From contig WOAB01000595.1 in the NCBI GenBank assembly GCA_027886185.1, positions 1,054,001 through 1,118,000 of the forward strand: a DNA stretch of 64,000 nucleotides, written 5' to 3'. Source of the stretch: Rheum nobile (taxonomy: Eukaryota > Streptophyta > Magnoliopsida > Caryophyllales > Polygonaceae). A model generated the notes under the pieces. That model had not been told where the DNA came from. It saw only the letters and a program-made list of their open reading frames with translations, and searched no databases. A program made the position numbers and the translations under genes. Of the stretch, positions 20,518 through 32,600 are shown piece after piece; within the stretch, counting starts at the first letter, position 1, and the number at the start of each line of letters is the position of its first letter.

Positions 20518-22107
20518 TAGAGTTCAAGAAAAGAAAATCAATAGCTAACAAAGGTTCAAATGATTAAAAACAAGGTTCATAAACACTGATTTGAAGGTTC
20601 ACAAAATTAGAGATCAAGTTCATTGTAACACCCCCGACTTATGTCGGTCGTGTCACACGCCAGTGACCTCAGACGTTACTGTCCAAAGTCACCCTAGGCT
20701 TTAATCGGAATAATTAAGCTTAAATATGTATATATTAAGTAATGAAAGATTAAGCAGCGGAAGCCATATTTAAATGAAACTCAACCTTTTATTAACATAC
20801 TTCTCATAAAATGAGAATGACGATTTTACAACAGAGTGAAATTACAGCGGAAAACTTTTAATTAAACCCTAGTACAAGACTAGGTTATAAGAATATATAT
20901 TAAAGTAATACTTAACAACCTTAAAACACTGTCACTTAAATCCTCAACTGCAAGCCTCCTTTTCGATTGGTTACTTCAAGTCTTCGGGGACCAACCACTG
21001 ATGTGCCGTATAGGACGGATGACACCAGCTAACCATGCAATGAATAAAACCTTGTTGGTTAGTCTAATGAAAGACTATGCAAGGGTGAAAACGGAATGGT
21101 TCTAGTGATCGTAACCGTTTACTATCATTGTCCCTCGAATAACAACCGAAGGAACGATATATAACCCGGAACTTTCACGGAATGATTAAAATTAGACATG
21201 CACTGAAAAGAAGACTCCAAAGGAATTGAGTCTTATGGGAAACGTATGACAAATGTTTGGGAACGTTAAGTTTACACACAAGTTTAAAAATGACCTTGAT
21301 TATTTGGGTCAACGACCAACCTCACCGCGTAATGCGAATCCAGATTGGAAAGAGGACTTACTCCAACAAGAGTCCAGGCGGTTTCCACGTTGTACTCCTC
21401 GCCCGAGGGTTCATTAATTATGTGCATAACCGCACTTATCTTATTTAATTACAAAACGTATATTAACGTTTGAAGCTTTTAATACAATCTCGAGTAACTA
21501 CGAGAATAACACAGGGTGACATTACGTCCAACCCACTTGCACTAGCAAGGTGCTTAAACACCTCTTATCCTTAACAGGTGGATAAGAAGCAATGGTAATG
21601 ACCTTTAAAAGTATTAGAGAATTATTCCGACTAATACCGAGTTATAAAGAAACGACTAATCCTCGTAAGGAATTAGCGTTCCTACGAATACTCGTGCTAA
21701 TCTAGCATTTAAGTTTACATTTAAATCCACACCAAAATTCATTATAGTAATAACAGATATAATCGCGTTGTTCTAGCAATATATACAACCTATTATAAAG
21801 TCATATTTTATCACATCATTTTATAAAATCTGTTCCCCAAACGAAAACAACACTTCACCCCATTTTAATTAACAATCAAGTAATTGGTAATTAAAGGAAA
21901 TATGGAATGATAAGCAAGAGCGAACCACCACTTGCCTTAATCTAGACGAATTGACGATGTCGGGTTCCGGGATCTGGAAACTGGAATCTGCGTACAGATT
22001 CCCATGACGACGATGAGGCATAAGACGAAACCCTAGGTTAGATACGATACGAAGATACAAAATGGATGAAATAACCGAGACGAACAAGTGAAACGAAGGA
22101 AATGAAG

Positions 22108-22662
22108 CTAATCCGCGGTCGCGGAAATCATATCCGTGGTCGCGAAAATCTGGGTCAAACTGCGGTCGCGGAAATTCATACCCGCGGTCGTGGTTTGCCC
22201 TCCCGACGATGGCTTGGAGGCGTTCGAGCTTACCAACGACGACGATGACGAATTCCCTTCACTTAGGATGGATGCGCACCACCACTACTTCCTCCTGGCT
22301 TCACGACACCTCTGGCGACCTCCAAACATTCCGACGAGCACACAAATCTGACGATGAACACTTTGAGAGGGAGAGAGGTTGAGCTGTGAATGGATGAGGA
22401 ATTAGGGTGGCGAGAGCCCCTATATATAGGGTGGAGGAGGCCCCAACGCCGAGTAACCCAACGGTTGGCCTCCCCCTCCGGCGTAATGTCGGCTTCCCAA
22501 GCGACGCACGCGGGGAAAAGAGGAAGACGAAGACGCAACAGATTCCGCGGGCGCGGTTTCTCCGCCGCGGTTGCGGTTGCCCCTGGGTGAATCCGTGGTC
22601 ACGGTTTCTAATCCGCGGTCGCGGAACTGCCGCGATCGTGCCATTGGGTCGTTGGTCGCGGT
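22108..22662. repeat. Five pairs of GC dyad boxes in the element A LTR
   Basis: Centres (GGTC, GGGC, GGTT, GATC; arms CCGC/GCGG) are at 22117+22138, 22164+22186, 22549+22569, 22597+22617 and 22634+22654: spacings 21, 22, 20, 20 and 20. The right LTR holds the same set at 38404-38948. Short ORFs over the boxes (22263-22644) are not genes. Confidence 0.85.
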
Positions 22663-22867
22663 TCTTGTTTGGGCTTAAGCTTAAAACTTGCTATTCTTAA
22701 TACCCAAAATAACTTATGACCCATATATCTTTGCTAAACGTATATTATTACGTTCAAAGGGTTCATACAGAGATTATAGAGGTTACGGAAATTGCCCAAC
22801 ACGTCTTTCTTATGAAACGACAGTTCGGGACTTTTAGGGGTTGTTACAATACTACCCCCTTAAAAGA

Positions 22868-22885
22868 AGTTTCGACCCCGAAACT
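22868..22885. repeat. Hairpin AGTTTCGACCCCGAAACT (copy inside the LTR)
   Basis: A perfect 7-bp inverted repeat (AGTTTCG/CGAAACT) next to a PPT-like ACTACCCCCTTAAAA. Copies also lie at 23160-23177, 24744-24761, 39159-39176 and 46814-46831. Confidence 0.8.
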
Positions 22886-23140
22886 TGGCCGGTAACAGCT
22901 CAGAGAAGCGACCTTATATTAAGTTACCCAACCTTATAAGTTTAACCATGCCTAACCCATTTAACACTTTGTAAATTGATTCAAGCAATTCTAAGTTAAA
23001 TTATAAGTTGCTTCAAATTACAGTTAATGTAAGGTTAACCATAATTTAGACCCTTCACAACTTAAGGGAATTTTATAACTTGTTTTCACCAACTATACAT
23101 TTTACCATATTACCCTTATGGCAACCTGAGGGTTATTACA

Positions 23141-25122
23141 TTACTACCCCCTTAAAAATAGTTTCGACCCCGAAACTAGCATCACTAAGGTAGAGGGACC
23201 GATTTCACCCTTAACCTCACTACCTGAACTTAGTATCCTTAATTATTTCATCCTTGAAATTGCTCCTATGAAAACGATCTGTTTCCTCAACCATACCATT
23301 ATTTCGCATATCTTATCTCCATGTTCTACACCTGTAGTAACTCGTGACTATAACCACAAGGTCATAATTATCTTAGGATAATAATCTCCAAAATCATCGC
23401 AATAGACTTGCTATACCTTAAGCATGAGAACACACATTTCTCTTTCAACTTTTCTCTTTATAAACCACGCTCAAAGTTCATACCTTATCTTCTTTAAATT
23501 GATATCCTTAAATAAATTTGGTCTCCGTAACCCATATCACCAAGGTTGAACTATTTATTCGATCACGATTTCACCTACTACATACTTCCTTCGTTCATTA
23601 CCCTCGTTAGAGTCGATATGATCATCCACACGATTATGATTACCTTAATCAGAGTATCCATTATAGTCTCTAATATAATCTCGCTATTATGTCCTATTCA
23701 TCATAAAGATCTTGAAGTCCTCAAGCAGTAGAATACAACATTTTTCTACTAACTTCTTTTCGATAATCAGATCCTCAAAGTACATACATAAAACTCACTT
23801 ATAACCCAACTTAGTACCTCCACTTGTCATATAGGCCTTACTCCTTACATACACAGCTCACCTATTTCATTGGTTACCTTAATTAAATTTGGCCCTTGTG
23901 CCATATCTTAACTCAAAATCTTTACGCATATGATCCCTAAATTCTTCCACAATTAATCACACCACATCCTATGTCTGTTTATCTCAACATGATTAATAAT
24001 CCATTCCACAAGATTATACTCTCGTTTTACCCAAACGTGTCATACGATCACCTTAATAGACGTAGGTCACCTTTTCCTCAAGTCCAGTTGATAACATCCA
24101 CATACTTACTTTATGCCACACTATTGATCTTCAAAATCATAACAAACTTTTACCGATTGAGTTTTTTATTCACCCATAAATCCTTAAACAACCAGTTGTC
24201 CTCATACGATTTATTATCCCAAATCAAGCACCCTTTTGCTTTACTGATATTTACTATTTATCCAAGACTTAATCGCCTTAACACTTCTTGTATCATTATC
24301 TCATTATATCGTTTCCTTTAAGAAAATACCTCATAACAAAACCTCAAATAGGTCTTCCCAAAATAATACTTATGATTTCGCACACTTAACTTTTCAAAAA
24401 AAACTTTTAACACTGGTCCCATGATGGACGCACTCATTTATAAACCTCATCAACATAACTCTTGGGTTTTAAAGTTTACTCAAGATCGTATTAGAGTATG
24501 ATCATCTTAGAGAAACGACTCCTTACGAAATATCTCTCGTATACCTTTATTCACCTAAATATATAATTTATACAACTCGCCCCATCTAATGCTCAGAGTA
24601 TGCACATGAGGAATAACCTCAAACTCCATAGAGCATTACCACACACACCAAGTCCCTATAGCAAGGAATCCTTACAACATTATCCTCTCGAGACAATGCT
24701 TAACCTGACATTAATTCAGGAAAATATAGGGATTCTTATGAATAGTTTCGACCTCGAAACTGGCACTAACAAGGTATGGAACGACCACACATGTCCCAAC
24801 CCAACACTGTCCTTTATGAGTCCAAACAGTCTTTATCAACACATGACATGTACTACCTTTGGCACTTAAGGATTCTCATATGAACGAACAACTTACAATA
24901 GTAACGAATTTAGTAATTTCCGGAACAAGGAAACACCTCTTTATTATTCGAAACATTACATTAAAACAACTGACAGAAAGTCGAACAGACAGATTACTAA
25001 AATATGGAGACTATCGACACAAGTCGTCGCTCCTTATTCTTAAAGAGGTTCAACATAAAATACAACTACTCGTTCAGGGTCCCATTCTCATTGGAGTGAC
25101 AAATCACAAAGAGTCGTTGCCC
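23141..25122 (-). other. Element A internal non-coding region between gag and 3' LTR
   Basis: It starts with the PPT (minus TTTTTAAGGGGGTAGTAA at about 23141-23158) and the AGTTTCG hairpin, then 1.9 kb of CT-rich plus-strand sequence without recognisable pol. ORFs at 23546, 23971 and 24600 have no known content. A second hairpin copy with downstream homology (GGCACTAACAAGGTATGG at 24762) suggests internal duplication. Confidence 0.6.
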
Positions 25123-26410
25123 CTAACCCGAAGACTCCATAGGCGCCTTGCCTTTATTACGAGCAACAGATTGCTCAGGAGCGAACACCTCTGGCTTTGG
25201 GTTCCGCCCATTGCCAACATTTGAGGCTTGATATGACTGCGTTGGTCCTTGGCCCTTCTGTCTACAGTATGTTCTCATGTGGCCTTCCTTCCCAAAATTG
25301 TAACATACCCGCTTCTCCTTTTGACAATTAAAACTTTTATGCCCAACTTCACCATAATTGTGGCATTGAATCACTCCGCTACTCCAACCTGAGCCTCTGG
25401 CGGAGTCAGACTGAGTCGTCTCGGTCTTAGCGTGACCAGACTTCTCAAACTTGGTGGGCGATGCCGGTCGTTTGAATGTATCAACCTGGCGATCCTGTTG
25501 CCCACCCCTTCCTTTAACATGCTTCTTCCGCTTTCGAGCGGATTCTTCCAGTGTGGCCTCTATTTTGTAGGCCGCATCCACATATTGCTCTAGCGTAGAA
25601 CAACCGTGATGCACCATCAGAGGCTTGATTTCTGGATTCATCCATCCGTGGAAGTACCAGATCTTTTGTTCTTCACTCGACACTTCTGGTCCAACATATT
25701 GCAACAAGTGATTGAACTTAGCTGCAAGCTCAGTCACCTTCAACCCATCGGTCTTAGGGTAAAGGAATTCCTTATGCTTCTCCTCCCTCATAGCACGGGA
25801 AAAGAAACGGTCAGTCATCTTTGTTTTGAACATACCCCAGTTCAACCCGGGATGATCAGCTAGACTAGTGCTCTCCCACCATTCGCTAGCCACACCCCAG
25901 AAGTTGAAGGGAAGCGATGTGCACTTTCTCAGCCTCAGTGCAATCCACGTTCCTGAACAACCGTTCCATGTGCGAGAACCAATACGCCACTTTGACCGAT
26001 TCTCCAGTACCGTCATAGCTGTCAGGTCTCATTGAGCTTATGCCCTTTAAGGCTCGACCATAACTTCCTCTATTCCTGACGGCATCGACTTGAGGTACAT
26101 GAACCGTTGGCTCCTCAAACTCAGAAATAACCTGAGGAACTGGACCACCCTGTGCATGCGGCGCAACTGGCCGAATTATATCGGTGACCGCCTGCATAAC
26201 AATCCCACGAATGGCCTCTATGGCCGCAACGTCGAATACCACCTGGGGATTAGCCTGAACTTGGCCATTGCCTTCGGGGTTATTGTGAGAGACAGACTCG
26301 CTCTCCTCCCCCTGATTAGCGACATTTCTCATATTCCGCCTTGGGTTGTTACTCGGCCCAGCTCCGGCACCGATTGTGTTTCTTGTGTTCACCATCTGTT
26401 GATGAAGCAT
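25123..26410 (-). pseudogene. Element A gag, frameshifted
   Basis: Starts near 26410 (QMVNTRNTIGAGAGPSNN), with a disordered N-terminus and then a gag core: YWFSHMERLFRNVDCTEAEK, ASEWWEST, FLYPKTDGLKVTELAAKFNHLLQY-type segments and HHGCSTLEQYVDAAYKIEA. A frameshift between about 25890 and 26016 breaks it. The C-terminus has two CCHC zinc knuckles, each with its second cysteine replaced (CHNYGEVGHKSFNC and CYNFGKEGHMRTYC). The homologous piece at 47771-48004 keeps all cysteines. Chromovirus (Tekay-like) origin is likely from the gag type and the Met PBS, but without pol this is tentative. Confidence 0.75.
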
Positions 26411-26652
26411 AACGTCAGTTTAGAACTTTTCTGACTTGAACATGACACTTAGTCAATTACGTTATGATACGAATTATAAGGGTCCAAACTAATAACTTTG
26501 TATCAGTCTGACTGACCCTCCACCATTAACCGCAGAGACGATCTTCTTCCCTTTACTTGAGAATGGATACCTTAGGAGAAACGTCAATCTTTAAATGACA
26601 TTAGACCTAAGGAGAGACACTATCCCTAAGAATGGATCTAAGGAATAAGTAA
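26411..26652 (-). other. Element A 5' untranslated region, first part
   Basis: Non-coding leader of element A between gag and the Athila insertion; the rest lies at 36457-36886. It ends with the target duplication AGTAA (26648-26652). Confidence 0.6.
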
Positions 26653-27963
26653 TGACGTGGCCTAAGGTCGTTATGCCAAATCAAAGTAACCTCAACTTCC
26701 AAACTAGAATAGTGAGTAAGCAAGGGTCGAAATCCCAAGAGAATCACATGCGTCTATTTTCTTGTGAACAATCAAATACCAATCGAAAAGTGTAACAAAA
26801 AGGGGGTTTTGAGGTTTGGTTTGCTAAAATCTATGGATAAATCAAATAAAGGAAAAATGCTCCTCCTAACAAATATCCACAATCACTGAATATGGTTGAT
26901 CATAGATTATCTCGAGTTCTTCTTCATTCCTATGGTTGTTTCTGTCCTGACCTTATGTAGATTCAAAGGGAAACCTTCCACTAAGAACCCTTACCAATGA
27001 ATAACCCTAGTACCACTAAAAGTTCAACCCAAAGGCAACAATGCATATAAGAATTAACCAGGATACACAGAACGCTCGCTCAGATGCATTTACCATGTAA
27101 TTATCTCTCCCTACAATAGAACAATTTCAACCAGAGCATGTAATTGTAGTTGCTATAGCAGAATAGGACGTTAGCCCAACAGTTTCCTAATCCTAACAAT
27201 ATGAAAATCACCAATAACAACTAGTTGCGCGGGCTAGTGCAATCAATGAAATCCAATGAAATAGGCTTAGAAGAGATAATACAAACCAATAGGAACTCGA
27301 ACACGAAAGATAATCTCACAACCAAAATCCAATGAATGCTTCAATTGTTAGGCGGAACCAAGAAGGTTAGTTCCTCCTCATGTTCTTCATAAAAACTCTG
27401 AATCAATGAATAATTGAACAACGTAGCAATTCTAGAAACTAAAACTCGATTCTAAAACCTAAAAACTAAGAGAGTATATATATGTGGGCTTAACAAATGA
27501 CCTAGCCCACTGAAAATAGAAAACGGAATAAATAAACTGAAAATAAAGAAAACAGATAAGATAGGTTCGAGAAATCCGAAATAACTCTGCCGTGCTGACC
27601 CGCGATCGCGGGTGATGGACCTTGATCGCGGGCCATGTAGTTCCGCGCTCCTTGCTCTCCTCCGTGCCTACAGAAGTGTCTCGAATGCCTCGAAGTCCCG
27701 CGATCGCGGCAACCTCACCCGCGATCGCGGTTAATGCTCGACCTGCTGCACCAACATTCTCCTCTTCTATTCTTCCATAGGCTCTCTCGTGGCTGCTTCT
27801 TCTTCAATGTCTCCAACAATCTTCAAGTAAGCTCAAAACATCTCCAAAACACCAAGACTTCGCCTCCATACTCCATGCACAAGAATGTGTCTAAAACTAC
27901 CCAAATGACACCAATAAATCCTCTAATGACTCTTAGTTAAGCTCTACAAAGTAGTACTTATCA
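26653..27963 (-). repeat. Athila 3' LTR
   Basis: On the plus strand TGACGTGGCC ... GTACTTATCA. Dyad boxes are centred at 27604+27624 and 27702+27723. The ORF 27734-27940 is not a gene. Confidence 0.93.
27599..27730. repeat. Two pairs of CCGCGATCGCGG dyads in Athila 3' LTR
   Basis: GATC centres are at 27604+27624 (20 bp) and 27702+27723 (21 bp). The core CGCGATCGCG is a perfect palindrome. Same sites in the 5' LTR: 36092+36112 and 36190+36211. Confidence 0.9.
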
Positions 27964-27979
27964 AACTCCCCCACACTTA
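27964..27979 (-). other. Athila polypurine tract
   Basis: On the minus strand TAAGTGTGGGGGAGTT directly before the LTR start TGATAAGTAC; a standard Athila-type PPT. Confidence 0.85.
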
Positions 27980-28646
27980 GACCTTTGCTCGTCCTCGAGC
28001 AAACTAAGAGAAAGTCTACTCCTCCAATGCAGCACCCAAGGTCTCAGGAAGTGCGTCCTCCTACTAAGAGTCACCTAACCCATGTCAAGCTCCTGGCGTC
28101 AATCCACCATCATACACATTCTCAATCAACAAGCAAAAGGGGCAAGTAGAGTACTTCCCCTAAGCCTAACCCGGACATCCAATAGTGTGAGTAGCCTCTA
28201 ATCCTAGCCTTCATCTATGACTCCTTATGACTCCCAAAGTGACCTACCTGACAATCCTTCTTTGTCTCCACTTATGTCGCCCCGTCGGTAAAATGAGATC
28301 CTAGAAAAACACTCTTCTTCTTTTCACTCATTTTGCCTAGGAGCCCTTTTGGGTTTTCATCCTAGCCACTCATATTTTTGTCATAGATGTGCTCACGTAA
28401 GCTCATGCCACTCAGACACCTTTTTACCCCAGCCTAGCGCTGGTCCGGGTCACCTGCTTTTTACCCAAGCCGCCCTTTCGGGTTTTCAGCTTGTCCCAGG
28501 ATTTTCAGAGATTTTTTTTTTGTTACACGAAAATACTGAAATTCGAAAATACTGAATCAAATATGCTGAAACAAATGTAAAAATTGAATACAAAGATAGA
28601 AAGTGAATATAGACTCCTCCCCCACACTTAAAAGATCACATTGTCC
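27980..28646 (-). other. Athila 3' untranslated region
   Basis: No coding signal. CCCCACACTTA words at 27969 and 28621 suggest a partly duplicated PPT region. The ORF 28349-28555 is not recognised. Confidence 0.5.
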
Positions 28647-29063
28647 TCAATGTAGAAAAGACAGAGAAAAGAAATTAGGGGGGGGGGGGGGGGGGGGGGA
28701 AGAGCTACACTCACTTTGGGGGTGTGGAAGGTCCCGCTGGACCATGTCCCTTGAAGAACTCCTCCTGTCTGTGGCGTAGAAGGGCCACTTGTCCCGCAAC
28801 TGGAAGGAGAACGCCTTGCCCTTGTCATGTGGTTCGAAAGTAGCAACGAATTCATAGACTAGAGAGTCATACGTTGGTACCTTCTTCCACAGGAATCCTC
28901 CCAGTCCGCCATGATCGAGGAGTTGCTTGGTACAGTCCCAAAGTTGGAGAACTGTAAGGGCTGCCACATCGAAGAACTTTGTTGGGATCACTTGCTTCCT
29001 CTATAGATCCTTCCAGATCTTGATCTGCGGTTTGGAAATTTTCCGGGGCATGGGTTGGGCCAT
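28647..29063 (-). pseudogene. Athila post-integrase ORF (ATHILA ORF-1-like), degenerate
   Basis: From ATG 29063 (MAQPMPRKISKPQIKIWKDL), then a TAG and the same frame continuing IPTKFFDVAALTVLQLWD ... GGLGGFLWKKVPTYDSLVYEFVATF. The pattern (a conserved F/Y-D-L-L ... LGW-F-PTY--L-LEF) resembles the extra ORF after integrase in Athila elements, sometimes called ATHILA ORF-1 or env-like. The match is by motif shape only. Downstream the frame runs through a 22-G tract as poly-proline, so the end is decayed. An out-of-frame ORF at 28867-29178 overlaps. Confidence 0.45.
28678..28699 (+). repeat. Homopolymer run of 22 G
   Basis: An uninterrupted G tract between AATTA and AAGAGC. True length may differ because such runs are assembly- and polymerase-sensitive. 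Confidence 0.8.
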
Positions 29064-29107
29064 GGTTACTTCTCTGTTCGGCAAGGGCAGGGTTCGGTAT
29101 TGGGTAG

Positions 29108-29460
29108 GCCGCGATCGCGGGGCTCAGGGCGCGGTCGCGGGTTGCTCTCTGTGGTGGGAGACGACAGGTGGTGTTCACTGCGATCGCGGTTAGAGGGGCG
29201 CGATCGCGGGGAGTAGGGTTTGGTGCGGCGACGGGTGGGTGTGGGAGAGAAAAAGAGAATGAAAGGAAAAGTGGAGGAAGGGTGGTTTAAGAAAGGTGAA
29301 ACGAGGGTTTGGAAAGATAGAAGTTGGCTAAAAGATTTACTTACAAAAAGAAAAGAAAAGATTCTGCTGCCATATATTCCGATTTTTTTTTTCGAACTAA
29401 CTAAAATCTCGCTGCTTCTGAGGGGCCGCGATCGCGGGTTGAAAACCGCAATCGCGGTTT
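29108..29460. repeat. Three pairs of GC dyads, Athila 3' region
   Basis: Centres at 29113+29133, 29182+29202 and 29430+29450, all exactly 20 bp apart. They flank a 220-bp stretch containing the start of the reads at 29220-29546, which are not recognised as genes. Confidence 0.9.
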
Positions 29461-29668
29461 GCTTTCGACTTATCTGCATGAGGTTAGTTCGTACGGAAAA
29501 AAAAAATGGTGGCAGAAAAAGATTAATGTACAACAATTCAAAGTGAAAACGAGAAACAGAAATGCACCTCGGGTTGCCTCCCGAGTAGCGCCTTGTTTAA
29601 CGTCCTGGCTTGACGTTACTCCCTTCTTCTTAATCTGCATCAGGCGGATCTTCCAGGGTGAGATCTTC

Positions 29669-32600
29669 CTACTCTGAGGGGTGTGGTCTTTCATGGTAAG
29701 GTTTCAGGCGTTGACCATTCACCTTAAATGTGGAGCCATTGGTTGGGTTGTACATGTCCACTACTCCGTGGGGGTATGCATGGGCGACCGTGTAGGGACC
29801 CGTCCAACGAGACCTGAGCTTTCCTGGAAACAGCCTCAGACGTGATGTAAAAAGGAGGACCTTGTCGCCAGCCTTGAACTCTTTCCGGAGAATGTGCTTA
29901 TCATGCCACGCCTTTGTCTTTTCTTTGTAGATGACTGCATTGTCGTATGATTCCAGGCGTAACTCTTCTAATTCCTACAGCTGCAGTTTTCGGAATGCTC
30001 CCACCTCATCAAGTTTCATATTGCAATTTCTCACAGCCCAGTGGGCCTTATGCTCTAGCTCCACAGGGAGATGACATGCCTTTCCGAACACCAATCTGTA
30101 TGGAGACATTCCAATGGGTGTTTTGTAGGATGTGCGATAGGCCCATAGAGCGTCGTCCAGCCTCAAGCTCCAATCCTTTTGGTTCGGCGAGACTGTCTTC
30201 TCTAGGATGGTCTTTATCTCTCTGTTTGATATCTCTGCTTGGCCATTTGTCTGGGGGTGATATGCTGTCGAGATCTTCTACGTGACATGGTACCTTCTGA
30301 GTAGTACACTGATTGTCTTGTTGCAGAAATGAGTACCCCTGTCACTGATGAGTGCCCGTGGGATTCCAAAGCGGGCAAAGATGTTCTCCTTGAGGAATTT
30401 AGCCACAACTTTAGAATCATCTGTCCTGGTGGCCTTTGCTTCTACCCATTTTGAGACGTAGTCTATGACCAGCAGTATGTACATGTTTCCGAAAGAACTG
30501 GGGAATGACCCCATGAAGTCAATTCCCCAGACGTCAAAGATCTCGCAGAAGATCACGAGTGACTGTGGCATCTCATTTCTTCTGGATATGTTTCCCATGC
30601 GCTGACATCTATCGCAAGCCTTGCAGAAGGTGTGTGCGTCGCGGAATATGTGGGGCCAGAAGAAACCGGACTCTAACACCTTCCATGCTGTTTTATGGGG
30701 CCCGAAGTGTCCGCCACAGGCATGAGAGTGGCAGAACTCTAGGACTGAGCGCATTTCATCATTTGGCAGGCATCTGCGAATTACTTGGTCGGCGCAATGC
30801 TTCCACATGTATGGGTCATCCCAGACAAAATGTTTAGCCTCGCTGCGCAGCTTATCCCTTTGAGCTTTTGTAAGGTGTGGGGGGAATTCACCCCTGGTGA
30901 GAAAATTGACTATGTTGACATACCAGGGTTTAGGTTCATTCAGCGCCCACATGGTTTCCTCGAGCTGAAATGGGGAGCCGCGATCGCGGTCATCACCCCG
31001 CGATCGCGGTTCCTTCTCGACCAAGTTTATGCTGCAGACGGATTCATGCTTCGAAAACGGCGCCCCGCGATCGCGGTCATCACCCCACGATCGCGGTTTC
31101 TCTTCGACCTGGACGCTGAATAACGTGTCGTCTGGAAACTCACCCCGGATGGGTGCTTGATATTCGGACTTGTCCTCGCCCTGCACCAATCGACTTAGAT
31201 GATCAACGACTAGATTTTCCACTCCTTTCTTGTCTTTAATCTCTACATCAAATTCACTGAGTAGGAGAATCCATCGAATCAGTCGGGGTTTGGCCTCCTT
31301 CTTCGCCGTGAGATAACGAAGTGCAGCATGATCGGTGTAGATAATCACTTTAGTTCCGATGAGGTACGGTCTGAATTTCTCCAGTGCAAACACCACGGCC
31401 AAAAACTCCTTTTCCGTGGTGGAGTAGTTCCTATGTGCTCCGTTGAGGGTCATGGATGCGTAATGGATGACATGAGAGGCTCTCCCCTCCTTCTGTCCCA
31501 GAACCGCACCGACCGCATAGTCACTTGCATCGCACATGATCTCAAAGGGCCACGTCCAGTCTGGCGCTTGGATGATTGGTGCACTGGTGAGGCGGGTCTT
31601 CAGCTCGTCAAATGCCTTCTTGTATTCCTCATTGCAAACAAAGTACACATCCTTCTTCAGCAGCTCGCGCAAAGGCGCTGAGACCTTGGAGAAGTCCTTG
31701 ATGAACCTGCGATAGAATCCTGCATGGCGTAAAAAGGACCTCACTTCACGCACGTTAGTAGGATAAATCAGAGATTGAATGACATCAACCTTTGCCTTAT
31801 CGACCTCAATACCCTTTGCGGAGACAATATGACCTAAAACAATTCCTTGTTCTACCATGAAATGACATTTTTCCGAATTAAGACATAAATTGGTTTCCAC
31901 ACATCTCTGTAGAACCCGGGAAAGGTGATCTAGGCATAGGTCAAAACTGTCTCCGTGCACTGTGAAGTCATCCATAAAAACCTCAATAAATTCCTCGAAA
32001 AATTCAGAAAAAATACTTACCATACACTGTTGAAATGTGCCGGGTGCATTACATAGGCCAAATGGCATTCTGCGGTATGTAAATGTGCCAAATGGACAGG
32101 TAAATGTGGTCTTCTCCTGGTCTTCTGGTGCAATGGGGACTTGAAAGTACCCTGAATATCCATCTAGGAAACAGTAGTATGGTCGGCCTGCCAGTCTCTC
32201 CAACATCTGATCAATGAATGGAAGGGGGAAGTGATCCTTTCTGGTTACCGCATTTAGCTTGCGGTAGTCTATGCACACTCTCCACCTAGTCTGTGTTCTG
32301 GTGGGGACTAGCTCGCCGTCCTTGTTTTCTACTACCGTGATCCCGCCTTTCTTTGGCACCACCTGAGTGGGGCTCACCCATTTGCTGTCTGAGATGGGGT
32401 AGATTATTCCAGCTTGTAGGAGTTTTAACACCCCCTTCTTCACTACCTCCATCATTGGTGGATTGAGTCTTCTTTGGGGTTGCCTGGATGGCTTTGCTTC
32501 CCCTTCAAGGAGGATCCTGTGCATGCATGTGGATGGACTGAGCCCTTTAATGTCTGCAATGGTCCATCCCAGGGCTATCTTGTGCACCTTGAGTACCTTG

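Larger units (their letters stand above)
20624..23140 (-). repeat. Element A 3' LTR (left copy)
   Basis: On the plus strand it runs TGTAACACCCCCGACTT ... GGGTTATTACA. At 22843-22885 it contains a second LTR-end-like junction (TTACA, ATACTACCCCCTTAAAA and the AGTTTCG hairpin) that closely repeats the true end at 23136-23177, 292 bp further on. Confidence 0.85.

Noticed and set aside
22263..22644. Arg-rich ORFs over the element A dyad zone
   Set aside because: They are LTR sequence with box-derived composition. The same ORFs in the second LTR (38591-39015) differ by frame-changing indels.
28347..28555. Plus ORF in the Athila 3' region as a gene
   Set aside because: Lies between PPT and the post-integrase ORF on the wrong strand, with no splice or domain evidence.
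28678..28699. G-run as a functional quadruplex
   Set aside because: A plain 22-G homopolymer can fold as a quadruplex in principle, but length is unreliable in assemblies and nothing around it supports a role.
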